Positions 8,699-17,841 of a stretch of 64,000 nt of DNA are shown in pieces. Each line of letters opens with the position of its first letter. Within the stretch, counting starts at the first letter, position 1. The position numbers and the translations under genes were made by a program. The stretch is taken from positions 62,001-126,000 of the forward strand of contig NZ_QKZT01000004.1 of NCBI RefSeq assembly GCF_003254055.1, written 5' to 3'. The DNA comes from Algoriphagus chordae (lineage in GTDB: Bacteria; Bacteroidota; Bacteroidia; Cytophagales; Cyclobacteriaceae). The notes beneath the pieces were generated by a model, which did no database searches, had not been told where the DNA came from, and saw nothing but the letters and a program-made list of their open reading frames with translations.

Positions 8699-8747
8699 TG
8701 GGGATAGGAGTATGAAAAAGGGTGTTTTACAAAGACTTGAGGATAGA

Positions 8748-8779
8748 CAAAACTAACCAAATGCTAGGGAATGATACAA
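8748..8779 (-). promoter_or_regulatory. Candidate promoter of the DUF922 gene
   Basis: Minus strand: TTG (8779-8777), 21-bp spacer, TAGTTTTG (8755-8748), which fits the TAnnTTTG -7 consensus exactly. It would give a 5' UTR of roughly 45 nt. The -33 part is a weaker match. Confidence 0.45.
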
Positions 8780-8953
8780 GCCTTTAGCCATGACAACGAA
8801 CAAATAGGATTAGATGTTTTTGGCTGTAAATGATCATAGAATTAAATATGGTTGACTCGCTTATCCTGAGTAAAAAGAAGAATATTTGGTAGGGTAAATA
8901 TTGCTTTTAAATTTAAATATCACTATTTTGAAGTGGTTCTAAATCAGTTGGTT

Positions 8954-9370
8954 ATGAAAAGGCGTGGTTTTTTATGGATTTTTATACTCCTTATTATTTC
9001 GGCAATATTGTTCTACGTTTGGCCATGGGAGGATGTTGACGATTTAGGAGAGCTTAATCCAGTACCAGCACCACCAAAGGGATCAAATAAAAGGTTTTGT
9101 AAGTATAAGATCAAAAAAGTAACCTGCGAAAACCCTCAATATAAAGTAGGACAAACAATATGCATTGAATGCTGCAAAGACGAAGAGGACAAAGAAAAAC
9201 GATGGCCTAAATCGCATGAGCAGAGTTCTACAGATATTTGCCCTAGATGGATAGAATTCCATATCACTGAGGCTAATCCATGTACCATTAGAGCAGAAAG
9301 AATTACTGAGCTTTGTGATGTTTGCACTGCCCAAGAAGCAGTGGCATTTTTTCCATGTCCGGTGAAATAA
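8954..9370 (+). CDS. Hypothetical membrane-anchored Cys-rich protein
   Basis: I do not recognise this 138-residue protein. It starts MKRRGF, followed by one hydrophobic segment (about residues 5-24, 'FLWIFILLIISAILFYVW') that could be an uncleaved anchor or signal peptide, then a Pro-rich linker and a soluble domain with about ten cysteines. They include a CIECC cluster, 'LCDVC' and 'FPCP', so disulfides or metal binding outside the cytoplasm are likely. An in-frame ATG at 8933 would add seven residues; I prefer 8954 because it places the basic residues next to the hydrophobic stretch. It faces the convergent esterase gene. Confidence 0.6.
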   Translation: MKRRGFLWIFILLIISAILFYVWPWEDVDDLGELNPVPAPPKGSNKRFCKYKIKKVTCENPQYKVGQTICIECCKDEEDKEKRWPKSHEQSSTDICPRWIEFHITEANPCTIRAERITELCDVCTAQEAVAFFPCPVK

Positions 9371-9542
9371 ATTATTACTCCTTATTAAGGTAGACAGAAT
9401 TTGCTAATTGAGACAATAGGTAAAATGACATTATCAGTTTTTAGCTTCCCTTGAAGAGTCTTTCTTGATTAAAATGCATGTGTCCAGTAGAGTTGACTTG
9501 TTGAACTAAGAGACTCAGCTTTATTTATTTATTGTTCAAAAT

Positions 9543-9571
9543 TTGAAGTGTAGCCAAAAAGCACACTTCAA
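9543..9571 (-). terminator. Hairpin between convergent genes
   Basis: Perfect 9-bp arms TTGAAGTGT (9543-9551) and ACACTTCAA (9563-9571) with an 11-nt loop, 22 bp after the esterase stop on the minus strand. The following minus-strand bases are moderately T-rich (AATTTTG), so it is a plausible but not classical terminator for the esterase. Confidence 0.5.
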
Positions 9572-9592
9572 TTATAGCTATGCCATCCTTAT

Positions 9593-10762
<1,170 letters not shown>

Positions 10763-10975
10763 TTAAGTTGGATTGGGCAGAACACAAGTAGTATCTAATG
10801 TGTCATCATGATAATTAAGCTAATTATTGGATGATTTCCTAAGATGAGTAAGACAAGTCAATTTCCTTTCTTCTGTAAAAGCTCGCCGAAACTTATGTTT
10901 TGACCTTAGTTATTCCTCTCAACCTTGAATTAATCAAAAGAACTTCCTTCAAATTCCTAGAAAACCTAGCATGAA

Positions 10976-11014
10976 TTGAATCCTATCGGACGAAGTGTGT
11001 TCGGAACTGTACAG
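10976..11014 (+). promoter_or_regulatory. Conserved upstream block A, copy 1
   Basis: 39 bp that match positions 12324-12362 at 32 positions without a gap. Shared parts are TTGAATCCT, CGGACGAA and GAACTGTACAG; the last includes the 8-bp palindrome CTGTACAG (11007-11014), which looks like a protein-binding site. Confidence 0.65.
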
Positions 11015-11141
11015 CTGCTCATTTGGCACAGGCTAAGAAATCACAGATTTGAAATTTTTTCAAGATTAAATTTGGTTAACATGTGAGAATTGGTGCAACC
11101 CTTGAAAAGTCTAAAATAGGCTGAAACTGTCCGCTGTCAAT

Positions 11142-11181
11142 ACAACCGAACAAGGATGTGACCATATATTGTACAGGTTTT
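11142..11181 (+). promoter_or_regulatory. Conserved upstream blocks B and C, copy 1
   Basis: Block B is ACA..CCGAACA (CGAACA at 11147-11152) and block C is TTGTACAGGTTTT (11169-11181). The same two blocks stand before the second paralogue at 12494-12499 and 12517-12527. Distances: A to B is 140 versus 139 bp, and B to C is 22 versus 23 bp. Confidence 0.6.
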
Positions 11182-11346
11182 GTTAAAAAATCATGTTTCT
11201 TTCGGAATTAAATTCTGAATATCTGTTAAAAAATTAATGCTTTGAGATTTTTGTGCTCATCTGGAGGAGATTGTTTTTTGAGTTGGTACGCGCTTAGCAA
11301 TAGAGTAGGCAGAACAGAAAATCAAAAAATTTTAAACCAACATATT

Positions 11347-11934
11347 ATGAAAACTTTATTAACAGTAGCATTAGCCAGCGCATTATCTTTTAGCTCATTA
11401 GTAGCAAACGCAAGTGAGGATTTGAGAGCACTTTCCTCTGTAAATTCTAACTACAAGAAAATCAATATCACACTTACGGAAGGACTTGGCAATGCCAAAG
11501 TGTCTATTCTTAGTGCAGATGGTAAAAGCCTTAGTAGCAGAAATGTTAATGTTAAGAATGAAAATTTGATGGTTCCTTATGACTTGAACAATTTGCCAGC
11601 AGGTGAGTATCAGGTGAAAATTGAGACAGATCAAGAGGAAGTAATCTATACCGTGGAAACTGAGGAAAAACCTATTGATCCAGCAGATTTGCCTTTGATG
11701 GCTTACGGTAAACTTGTAGATGATAATACAGTAAGCCTTGCAGTAGTAGGTTTGCTTAGCCCAGGAGTGGATGTAGAAGTTTTATCTGCAGAGTCTGGAG
11801 ATGTGATCTACACAGATCATGTAAACCAAGCCGAAGGTTTCAAAAAGAATTACTCTTTCAAGAATGTTTCATCTGAGGATATTTACTTGAAAGTAACCGA
11901 TGCACAGGGAAGAACTAAAACACTATTCTTCTAA
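11347..11934 (+). CDS. Secreted Ig-like-fold protein, paralogue 1
   Basis: A 195-residue exported protein of unknown function. Signal peptide MKTLLTVALASALSFSSLVANA, cut near residue 22, with no lipobox Cys. The mature part has alternating beta-strand patterns and ends in KTLFF; segments such as 'YDLNNLPAGEYQVKIETD' and 'PGVDVEV' resemble beta-sandwich (Ig-like) modules, probably two. It has a close paralogue at 12679 with roughly half its residues identical, and both share upstream DNA blocks. I chose the ATG at 11347 because the frame upstream is not signal-like and because both paralogues share AAACCAACA(t/a)ATTATGAAAAC around this start. No T9SS C-terminal signal is evident. Confidence 0.7.
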   Translation: MKTLLTVALASALSFSSLVANASEDLRALSSVNSNYKKINITLTEGLGNAKVSILSADGKSLSSRNVNVKNENLMVPYDLNNLPAGEYQVKIETDQEEVIYTVETEEKPIDPADLPLMAYGKLVDDNTVSLAVVGLLSPGVDVEVLSAESGDVIYTDHVNQAEGFKKNYSFKNVSSEDIYLKVTDAQGRTKTLFF

Positions 11935-11956
11935 TAATTAAACCAACTATTACCAC

Positions 11957-11988
11957 AAGCCTTGATTTTCGGATCAGGGCTTTTTTTT
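11957..11988 (+). terminator. Terminator of secreted paralogue 1
   Basis: Stem AAGCCTTGAT (11957-11966) with ATCAGGGC+TT (11973-11982), one G-T wobble, followed by a run of T to 11988. Confidence 0.85.
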
Positions 11989-12323
11989 GTGATTTTTTTG
12001 AAAATAGTAAAGTTGACTGATGTTCATTTGGAGGGTATTAACAAGGCTTATTTAGCTGATTATGCCCAAGAGTAGAATACAAATACTGGCATCTTATATA
12101 GGTGCTTATTTTTCATCTACAGCTGTATTTCAGAGAAGGGTTTGAGTAGTGCTGCTTGATTAGGTTATTCTTAAACTTTCCATATCCATTATCTAAGCAT
12201 GCAACCCTTAGAGTCAGCAGTCTCTTCTGAATGATAAAAGGATAAATGCAGTTGACTTTCAGATTATAAGCTTTTTTTCATCTAGGTGCTAATGAAAATT
12301 TAGCTAAACTTATTCTTTGATTT

Positions 12324-12362
12324 TTGAATCCTCACGGACGAATGATGTACAGAACTGTACAG
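12324..12362 (+). promoter_or_regulatory. Conserved upstream block A, copy 2
   Basis: Counterpart of 10976-11014 (32 of 39 positions). Here the palindromic part is extended: GTACAG (12347-12352), AA, CTGTAC (12355-12360) form a 6-bp inverted repeat with a 2-bp spacer, overlapping CTGTACAG (12355-12362). Confidence 0.65.
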
Positions 12363-12482
12363 TGCCATAATTCCAACATGGAGCATTTTAATCAAGTTGA
12401 ATTTTTTTCTGAATTAATGTTTCAAAAAATATTGCGTTTACTGTAACCTAGAATTTTTTGGATACTGAGAAATCTGCTCGAA

Positions 12483-12527
12483 TACAGTACAGTCGAACAG
12501 AGAATTGCACTAAAACTTGACAGTTTT
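12483..12527 (+). promoter_or_regulatory. Conserved upstream blocks B and C, copy 2
   Basis: TACAGTACAG (12483-12492) runs into block B with CGAACA (12494-12499); block C is TTGACAGTTTT (12517-12527). Order and spacing match the upstream region of paralogue 1. Confidence 0.6.
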
Positions 12528-12678
12528 ACCAGTTTTTAAGGAAGCTTACCAAATATTATTGCGCGATTCTAGTAATTCAAAAACTCATAGAAATCTAGAT
12601 TAGCTAATTAATAAGTTGTCGATTTGATTTTGGTATAAGATTGGTCTTAAGGTGATTACACTTCTAAACCAACAAATT

Positions 12679-13263
12679 ATGAAAACTTTAATAACAACTT
12701 TAGCAATCGCAAGTGCTCTGTCATTTAATGCCTTCGGGGCAGAAGAAGATTTGAAGGATCTTTCTACAGTCCATACAAACTTTAAGAAAATATCGGTTTC
12801 ACTTTATGAAGGAGTAGGGGTTGCCAAAATCGCTATCCTCGATATGAAAGGCAAAAAGCTACATATCCGAAAAGTGAATGTCAAAGATGTCAACCTAGTG
12901 GTGCCTTATGATATGGAAGATCTTCCAGAGGGTGAGTATCAAGTTAGAATTACCACGGATGTCGAGGAAGTCACTTACAGAGTAGAGACTATAGAAAAGC
13001 CTGCTCCCGTAAAGGACTTTCCCCTAATGGCTTACGGTAAAGCATTGAATGGAAACAAGATTAATTTGGCTGTAATCGGCTTGACCGAACCAGGAGTGAA
13101 TGTAAAAATTCGTTCTGTAGACAACGGGAAATTAATTTATGAAGAGGATATCGATCAAGCAGAAGGCTTTAAAAAAGACTTTGTTTTGAAAAGTATGAAT
13201 TCTAAAGATGTCTATATGGAAGTAACAGATTCCTTAGGAAGGAGCAGAGTGCTTTTCTTCTAA
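12679..13263 (+). CDS. Secreted Ig-like-fold protein, paralogue 2
   Basis: A 194-residue paralogue of the protein encoded at 11347-11934, also of unknown function. Signal peptide MKTLITTLAIASALSFNAFGA, cut near residue 21; no lipobox. Shared segments include EEDLxxLS, 'KKIS', 'VNVK', 'VPYD', 'LPxGEYQV', 'PLMAYGK', 'DQAEGFKK' and the C-terminal LFF. Conservation runs the full length, so this is a duplication rather than a shared domain. The gene has its own long upstream region and its own terminator, so each copy is a separate transcription unit. The short codon run before ATG 12679 is not signal-like and is excluded. Confidence 0.7.
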   Translation: MKTLITTLAIASALSFNAFGAEEDLKDLSTVHTNFKKISVSLYEGVGVAKIAILDMKGKKLHIRKVNVKDVNLVVPYDMEDLPEGEYQVRITTDVEEVTYRVETIEKPAPVKDFPLMAYGKALNGNKINLAVIGLTEPGVNVKIRSVDNGKLIYEEDIDQAEGFKKDFVLKSMNSKDVYMEVTDSLGRSRVLFF

Positions 13264-13285
13264 AATTGATCTAAAGATCTTAAGG

Positions 13286-13313
13286 AAGCCTTGACCCAAA
13301 ATCAAGGCTTTTT
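13286..13313 (+). terminator. Terminator of secreted paralogue 2
   Basis: Arms AAGCCTTGA (13286-13294) and TCAAGGCTT (13302-13310) followed by TTT. The same stem sequence is used in the terminator of paralogue 1. Confidence 0.8.
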
Positions 13314-13390
13314 CCTGTTATAGGAATGATATCGGAAGTACAAATTGCTGACTTTCAAGAAAATTGCTGCTTTAGCAATTAGCCATAAGT

Positions 13391-14344
13391 CTAAAACCAC
13401 TTTTTCCTTTTGAAATAAATAAATGGCAGGATCGCTGAACAAATCATAGCAACCAATACAATCGGATAACCATAGTCTAGCTTGAGCTCCGGCATTATTT
13501 CAAAGTTCATCCCATATACCCCAGCAATGAATGTGGGTAGAGAAATACATACGGTGACTACAGTGAGCATTTTGAAAATGTGATTTTGCTCAAGATCTAT
13601 CTTATTAGAGACATTTTCTTTCAGATCGTCCAAGCGATCGAAATTGAATTGAATATAGTCGGAAATCACATTTAGGTCATTTAATTCCGCACGAACACTT
13701 TCCTTCAAGTCTTCATTTTTTTCCCAGTCACTCCGTAAATACAGCCTTAAAACACGGGTTGTTTCTAATAGAGATTCCTTGATAAGAAGGTTGTTGAAAT
13801 TATAAGTGGTGATGATGTCCATCACACTACTGGAAAAGTCCTTTTTTATCAGAATGTCGTTGGCTAAAGCTTTTACTTTCCGACTTAGATTTTCAGTAAT
13901 ATCAGCAAAATAGTCAGAGATAAACTCAAATTGAAACTTGAAAATCCCCTTCAAATCTGTGATTCGGAGTAAGGAGTTTATTTTTGATGGGTAGGTTTCA
14001 TTGAAATAGGTATCAAGATTGATGCTGCTAAAAAGAAAAAGGCCAGCTTGAGAAATGATAATAAACAAAGGCTCTTCGACCATCCTCTTTTCCTTGCTAT
14101 AGTAAGGGATAGAAAAGTGAAATGCTGCCTGGGTCTCATTCTCTAAAAAGTGTGAACTGATTTCTATATCCTCGAAATGCTTCATGATGGTGAAGTCCAT
14201 CTCATAGTTCTCTTCCAGCCAGCGCAAATCTGACTGCTTGTAATCCAGAAACTGCATGACATGAAAGTCAAGCTCAGAAACCGAAAGCTCACCTACAGTT
14301 TGCGCTTTAAAGGACTTTTTGTTTTTGAGGAGGATTTCGATCAT
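13391..14344 (-). CDS. CorA-family magnesium/divalent cation transporter
   Basis: Inner-membrane channel of the CorA superfamily, taking up Mg2+ (or Co2+/Ni2+, in some members Zn2+ efflux). The 317-residue protein has a long cytoplasmic alpha/beta and helical domain and two C-terminal membrane helices, with the diagnostic GMN selectivity motif at about residues 278-280 ('YGMNFE') between them and a basic C-terminus KRKKWF. The 'TFIAGVYGMNFEIMPEL' context is typical. It lies 37 bp after the DUF2306 gene on the same strand, so the two may be cotranscribed. Ion specificity cannot be told from sequence. Confidence 0.92.
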   Translation of the reverse strand: MIEILLKNKKSFKAQTVGELSVSELDFHVMQFLDYKQSDLRWLEENYEMDFTIMKHFEDIEISSHFLENETQAAFHFSIPYYSKEKRMVEEPLFIIISQAGLFLFSSINLDTYFNETYPSKINSLLRITDLKGIFKFQFEFISDYFADITENLSRKVKALANDILIKKDFSSSVMDIITTYNFNNLLIKESLLETTRVLRLYLRSDWEKNEDLKESVRAELNDLNVISDYIQFNFDRLDDLKENVSNKIDLEQNHIFKMLTVVTVCISLPTFIAGVYGMNFEIMPELKLDYGYPIVLVAMICSAILPFIYFKRKKWF

Positions 14345-14381
14345 CGGCCTAATTCAGAATGATAAATAATATGATTGTTTT

Positions 14382-15026
14382 TCACTCCAATTCAAATTTT
14401 AATGTCTGTACTTTTTTTCTTCTCCTCACTATCCATAACGCTATTAGAATATTAGGAACCCAACACAGCCAAGCTACTATACGATAAGCTGGGATAAAGT
14501 CTCCTTGATACCATGTTATGAGCAGAGGAAGCCAGATTCTCAACGTTACTGCTGCGAAACATGCAGCGTAGCTAAAAATCATCCAGTTTTCGTGAGCATC
14601 AAAATCCTGCTTCTTCGCAGTAAGCCAACCCATCATCGTAGTGCCAAACCAGACAAGGCCCAAGAATACAAATCCGAGAATGCTGACAATTCCACCAGTG
14701 GCATGTGTTCCAATGTATATGCCTGCCAGACTACTGAAGAATACAGCAGTGACGTATGCCATTCCGATTTTCCTATGGAGCTTTCTATTCTTGTTGCGAA
14801 ATTTCGTCGGAAATTGTGACCAACCGATCAGAAGAGCCAAGCCGCCAAGAATAATATGTGTGTAAAAGCCTATGTTCCAAACTGGGTTGCTCAGGAGTTC
14901 TGCAGATTTCGACTGAAGCAAACCAAAATCCCTCTCTAAGAGAAAGTATAAAATTGGATAAAGTCCTATGACGATACAAAGGAAGGCAAATATCCACCAG
15001 CGGACCCTTTTTAAAACAGATTTCAC
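14382..15026 (-). CDS. DUF2306 membrane protein
   Basis: A 214-residue integral membrane protein with about six hydrophobic segments (near residues 10-30, 52-67, 86-106, 110-133, 145-170, 180-200). Conserved-looking 'HIILGGLALLIGWSQF', 'HRKIGMAYV' and 'HENWMIFSYAACFAAVTLRIW' place several His within or next to membrane helices, the pattern of the DUF2306 family. Function is unknown; the paired His could bind haem or metal, but that is a guess. It precedes corA by 37 bp on the same strand. Confidence 0.75.
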   Translation of the reverse strand: MKSVLKRVRWWIFAFLCIVIGLYPILYFLLERDFGLLQSKSAELLSNPVWNIGFYTHIILGGLALLIGWSQFPTKFRNKNRKLHRKIGMAYVTAVFFSSLAGIYIGTHATGGIVSILGFVFLGLVWFGTTMMGWLTAKKQDFDAHENWMIFSYAACFAAVTLRIWLPLLITWYQGDFIPAYRIVAWLCWVPNILIALWIVRRRKKVQTLKFELE

Positions 15027-15069
15027 GTAGGTTTCATTTTAGTTCAACTGTTATTTTATGAAGGCACTA

Positions 15070-15564
15070 TTACTCCGCTAGGTATTTCTCCAACTGGTCA
15101 AACGTACCAGCAAATCCCTGCTCCATATTTCCGATATTATCAGAAAACACCTGTTTAGAAGCGTCAGAAGCATTGTGCGGCAAAGAAACTAGGTCAATTC
15201 TGGTTTTACCATCTTCCTCATAAAACTCCAGATCTAAAATCATTTCCTTAGGCCAATCAGCTCCAAAAGGGACTTCGGGAGCTTTTACTGTTTCTCCGGC
15301 TTCATTAGAAAAGCAATTGATCACTTGAAGTTTGGAAGACTCCTTGATGTCTTTGATTATCCATTTGGCCCACATTTCATTGCCGTCTTTATCTCTGAGG
15401 ACAAAGTGAAAGATGCCTTCAGGATAAAATTCGAAGGTTTTTACTTTCATCTCATATCCTGTCGGTCCCCACCATTGTTGTAGGCTTTCGGCAGTTGTGA
15501 AAGCATTGTAAACTTCATCTTTGGATTGGGTAAAGTAGCGCGTGATTTCGAGTTGTGCGGACAT
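15070..15564 (-). CDS. AHSA1/START-type SRPBCC protein
   Basis: A 164-residue cytoplasmic protein of the activator-of-Hsp90-ATPase-1-like (AHSA1) group in the SRPBCC fold, which forms a deep hydrophobic ligand pocket. Typical features: N-terminal 'ITRYFTQSKDEVYNAFT', then 'LQQWWGPTGYEMKVKTFEFYPEGIFHF' around residues 29-55, and a late 'MEQGFAGTFDQLEKYL' helix. Bacterial members are mostly of unknown function; the ligand is unknown. It lies downstream of the Nudix gene on the same strand with a gap of 68 bp. Confidence 0.85.
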   Translation of the reverse strand: MSAQLEITRYFTQSKDEVYNAFTTAESLQQWWGPTGYEMKVKTFEFYPEGIFHFVLRDKDGNEMWAKWIIKDIKESSKLQVINCFSNEAGETVKAPEVPFGADWPKEMILDLEFYEEDGKTRIDLVSLPHNASDASKQVFSDNIGNMEQGFAGTFDQLEKYLAE

Positions 15565-15632
15565 TTGGCTGAAATATGGTTTATAAAGTAAGTATAGGGA
15601 ATTATGCTCTTTTTCTTAAAGCGAGCTTTAAG

Positions 15633-16211
15633 TTAAATAATCCCCTGCAACCTCAAATGCTGAATAAGCATAATCGTCTTTGCGTCTTTGATCTCACCTG
15701 TATTTATCATCTTCAGTGCTTCTTCAAAAGGCATTTCCAATACCTCAATATTTTCTTCTTCGTGTTCTACGCCACCGCCCTCACTGACTTTCATGTCCTT
15801 TGAGTAGGCGGCGATAAAGAAATAAAGTATCTCAGTTACTGAACCTGGTGACATATAGGCTTCAAAAACCTTTTTCACATCTTTGACCACATAGCCAGTT
15901 TCTTCCTCTGTTTCTCTACGAATGCAATCCTCAGCATTATCCTTGTCCAGAAGTCCAGCACAGGATTCGATCATCATGCCTGTTTCATTACCATTGGTGT
16001 AGGTTGGTAGGCGGAATTGACGAGTGAGAATGACGGTTTTCTTGTCTTGGTTGTACAAGAGGATGGTGGCTCCATTTCCACGATCATAAGCTTCACGATC
16101 TTGAGTGATGATCTCCCCGTTTTTCTTGGTGAACTGAAAAGTGATTTTGCGAAGTGTATACCAATTGTCTGAAAGTACTTGGGTTTTTAAGATTTTGATG
16201 TCTTTGATCAT
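15633..16211 (-). CDS. Nudix hydrolase, NudK/ADP-ribose pyrophosphatase type
   Basis: A 192-residue Nudix enzyme hydrolysing a nucleoside diphosphate linked to another group; overall length and the 'QFRLPTY' element before the box resemble GDP-mannose pyrophosphatase NudK and ADP-sugar pyrophosphatases. The Nudix box spans about residues 86-108 with '[12 protein letters not shown]' as the REx2EExGx core; two extra residues sit in the first half compared with the standard spacing. The C-terminal part has the usual '[17 protein letters not shown]'. There is no C-terminal winged helix, so it is not an NrtR/XylR-type regulator. Substrate is uncertain. Confidence 0.85.
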   Translation of the reverse strand: MIKDIKILKTQVLSDNWYTLRKITFQFTKKNGEIITQDREAYDRGNGATILLYNQDKKTVILTRQFRLPTYTNGNETGMMIESCAGLLDKDNAEDCIRRETEEETGYVVKDVKKVFEAYMSPGSVTEILYFFIAAYSKDMKVSEGGGVEHEEENIEVLEMPFEEALKMINTGEIKDAKTIMLIQHLRLQGII

Positions 16212-16232
16212 GGTATAGTCATGTGTTAAAAA

Positions 16233-16259
16233 TAAACCCAGAGTTATGGTCTGGGTTTA
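16233..16259 (-). terminator. Terminator after the D-threonine-aldolase-like gene
   Basis: Perfect 10-bp arms TAAACCCAGA (16233-16242) and TCTGGGTTTA (16250-16259). On the minus strand the stem is followed by TTTTT, between the stop at 16341 and the Nudix start at 16211. Confidence 0.8.
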
Positions 16260-16340
16260 AATGATTTTCTAAATATTGTTCGGAGTGAATAATAACTACT
16301 TTTTACGATTTCACTTCTTACTTCTTACAAATTTTACTAC

Positions 16341-17450
16341 TTACTTTTCTAAAGAGCCTTCCGCGTGATCCACCATCTTTCCATCGAGTGTCATGTATTC
16401 CCCCATACAGTCAGCAGTCATGCAGGAGTGAACAGGAAGGATTCCCAGAATGTCACCAACTTTCACTTTTGCCAGTAGTTCGTCCGAAGCTTTGATAATG
16501 CCATGTTCTTGGGAAATGCTTTTGAGGAAAGATTTCTCCTCAGGAATGCTCCAACCGTTTTCATTCAGGTAAACTACCTCACCAAAGTTTTTAAGGCCAT
16601 TTTCTCCTACCAGAACATCCTTCGCCAGATGCACTCCTCCACCATGAACCAAAATTTCCTTGCGGTCTTTTTTGATGTCCACTACAGGCACTGCCAGGCA
16701 TACAGCAATGTCTTCTTTGTCACAGCCACCCAATTCCGCTTGCATCAAGTCATAGAAAACGAAATTTCCAGGCCCCATTTCATCTATATCTCCAAAATCC
16801 TCCATCACAGCACAGCCTGGCGTATCACCAGTTCGGGTTACAAGCTTTGGATATTCAGAATTGTATTTATGCTTCAGCATGCTCAGGGCATTTCGGGTTT
16901 GCTCATAGAGTGCGGGGATATCCGGCATATAGTAGGAGTGACCGGCATGTAGGTAAAAGCCTTTGAAGTTGAGCTTGTCAGACTTCTGCGCAATTAATAA
17001 AATTTCCTCAATCAAGCCGAAATCAGATACCTCAACGCCCGTTCTGCCGTAGCCAGCATCTATTTCAATAAAGAATCCTACAGGGTTTTCCAATTGATCC
17101 ACTAGCATTTGAGCAGTTGTTGCATTGATAACTTGCACTGATATGGATTGCTTTTCTGCAATTTTATTGAGTTTTGGGATCTCAAGTGGGTTAAATGGAA
17201 AAGCTATATGAATATTCACCCAGCCTTGTCCACTAAGATATTCGGCCATTTTAACGGAAGAAACAGTCACTTCTGTGATGTTGTATTGTTTAGCCCAGCC
17301 TCCGATTTGGTGAGATTGTGCTGTTTTGAAATGTGGAACAAGCTTCATGTCATGTCTGGCAGCTTTGTCCGCCATTCGTTTGATATTAGCTCGGCAGATT
17401 TTTTCGTCCAGAAGTAGCGTGGGGGAGGTTATTAGATCTAGGTAGCTCAT
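16341..17450 (-). CDS. D-threonine aldolase / D-serine dehydratase-like PLP enzyme
   Basis: Fold-type III PLP enzyme (alanine-racemase-like N-terminal barrel plus a metal-binding C-terminal domain) of the DSD1/D-threonine aldolase family, acting on D-amino acids such as D-threonine or D-serine. Visible features: 'SPTLLLDEKICRANI' at the N-terminus, Lys42 in 'PHFKTAQS' as the PLP lysine, 'IEIDAGYGRTGV', 'HAGHSYY', and C-terminal 'PVHSCMTADCMGEY', where His and Cys are the expected metal ligands. With the ATG at 17450 the protein has 369 residues; a start at 17471 would add seven. It is a monocistronic gene followed by a terminator. Aldolase versus dehydratase cannot be decided by eye. Confidence 0.82.
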   Translation of the reverse strand: MSYLDLITSPTLLLDEKICRANIKRMADKAARHDMKLVPHFKTAQSHQIGGWAKQYNITEVTVSSVKMAEYLSGQGWVNIHIAFPFNPLEIPKLNKIAEKQSISVQVINATTAQMLVDQLENPVGFFIEIDAGYGRTGVEVSDFGLIEEILLIAQKSDKLNFKGFYLHAGHSYYMPDIPALYEQTRNALSMLKHKYNSEYPKLVTRTGDTPGCAVMEDFGDIDEMGPGNFVFYDLMQAELGGCDKEDIAVCLAVPVVDIKKDRKEILVHGGGVHLAKDVLVGENGLKNFGEVVYLNENGWSIPEEKSFLKSISQEHGIIKASDELLAKVKVGDILGILPVHSCMTADCMGEYMTLDGKMVDHAEGSLEK

Positions 17451-17561
17451 TAGGTAAAATTGAGGTGTCAAAAATTTTATTGAAAGTAAGAAACATTTAC
17501 GAGGTGAGAAATACGATTTACGAGTTTCCCGAGGAGTTGAGGTTTGGTTACTCTCGCAACG

Positions 17562-17580
17562 GCGCGACGACGCAACGAAA
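17562..17580 (+). repeat. GC-rich inverted repeat, left copy
   Basis: GCGCGACGACGCAACGAAA. Its partner at 17668-17686 on the opposite strand matches at 15 of 19 positions, and all four differences are transitions. Pairing of the two could form a long imperfect stem about 125 bp across. Confidence 0.55.
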
Positions 17581-17667
17581 ATAGATTTTTGAAATTTACC
17601 TTATCTCTTCTCTATTTTGTTCCTTAATGAGGTTTTCTCCTTTAAGCTAAAGGATCGATGTTTTATC

Positions 17668-17686
17668 TTTCGCTGCACCGTTGCGC
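17668..17686 (-). repeat. GC-rich inverted repeat, right copy
   Basis: Read on the minus strand: GCGCAACGGTGCAGCGAAA, the degenerate inverted partner of 17562-17580. The adjacent bases (GCGCCGCCGCG on the plus strand) extend the GC-rich patch. Confidence 0.55.
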
Positions 17687-17771
17687 CGCCGCGAAAATAT
17701 TTTTTACTGTTGCGGGAGATATGACCGAAGAGAAATTCTCACCCCTATGCAGGTAACACCGCCAATTCTGT

Positions 17772-17779
17772 TAATTTTG
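17772..17779 (+). promoter_or_regulatory. Candidate -7 box of alaS
   Basis: TAATTTTG fits TAnnTTTG exactly, 62 bp before the alaS ATG. No TTTG is present at the -33 distance, so this is only a partial promoter match. Confidence 0.35.
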
Positions 17780-17841
17780 TCACCCAATTAAAATGGCTGT
17801 GAAACGGCCTAAATAGCATTATTAATTGCCTCAAAACCTTC

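Larger units (their letters stand above)
11989..12678 (+). other. 690-bp non-coding region before the second secreted paralogue
   Basis: No gene-like frame was seen. From 12324 it repeats the block order A-B-C found before paralogue 1. The first 330 bp show nothing recognisable. Confidence 0.55.
17451..17841 (+). other. 390-bp divergent intergenic region
   Basis: Separates the minus-strand D-threonine-aldolase-like gene and plus-strand alaS. No gene was seen. It holds two GC-rich, mutually inverted repeat copies (17562-17580, 17668-17686) that stand out from AT-rich surroundings, and a -7-like box before alaS. Confidence 0.55.

Noticed and set aside
15633-16211. Nudix protein as an NrtR/XylR-type regulator of the xylose operon
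   Set aside because: It ends after the catalytic domain with no winged-helix DNA-binding domain and lies 24 kb from the xylose genes.
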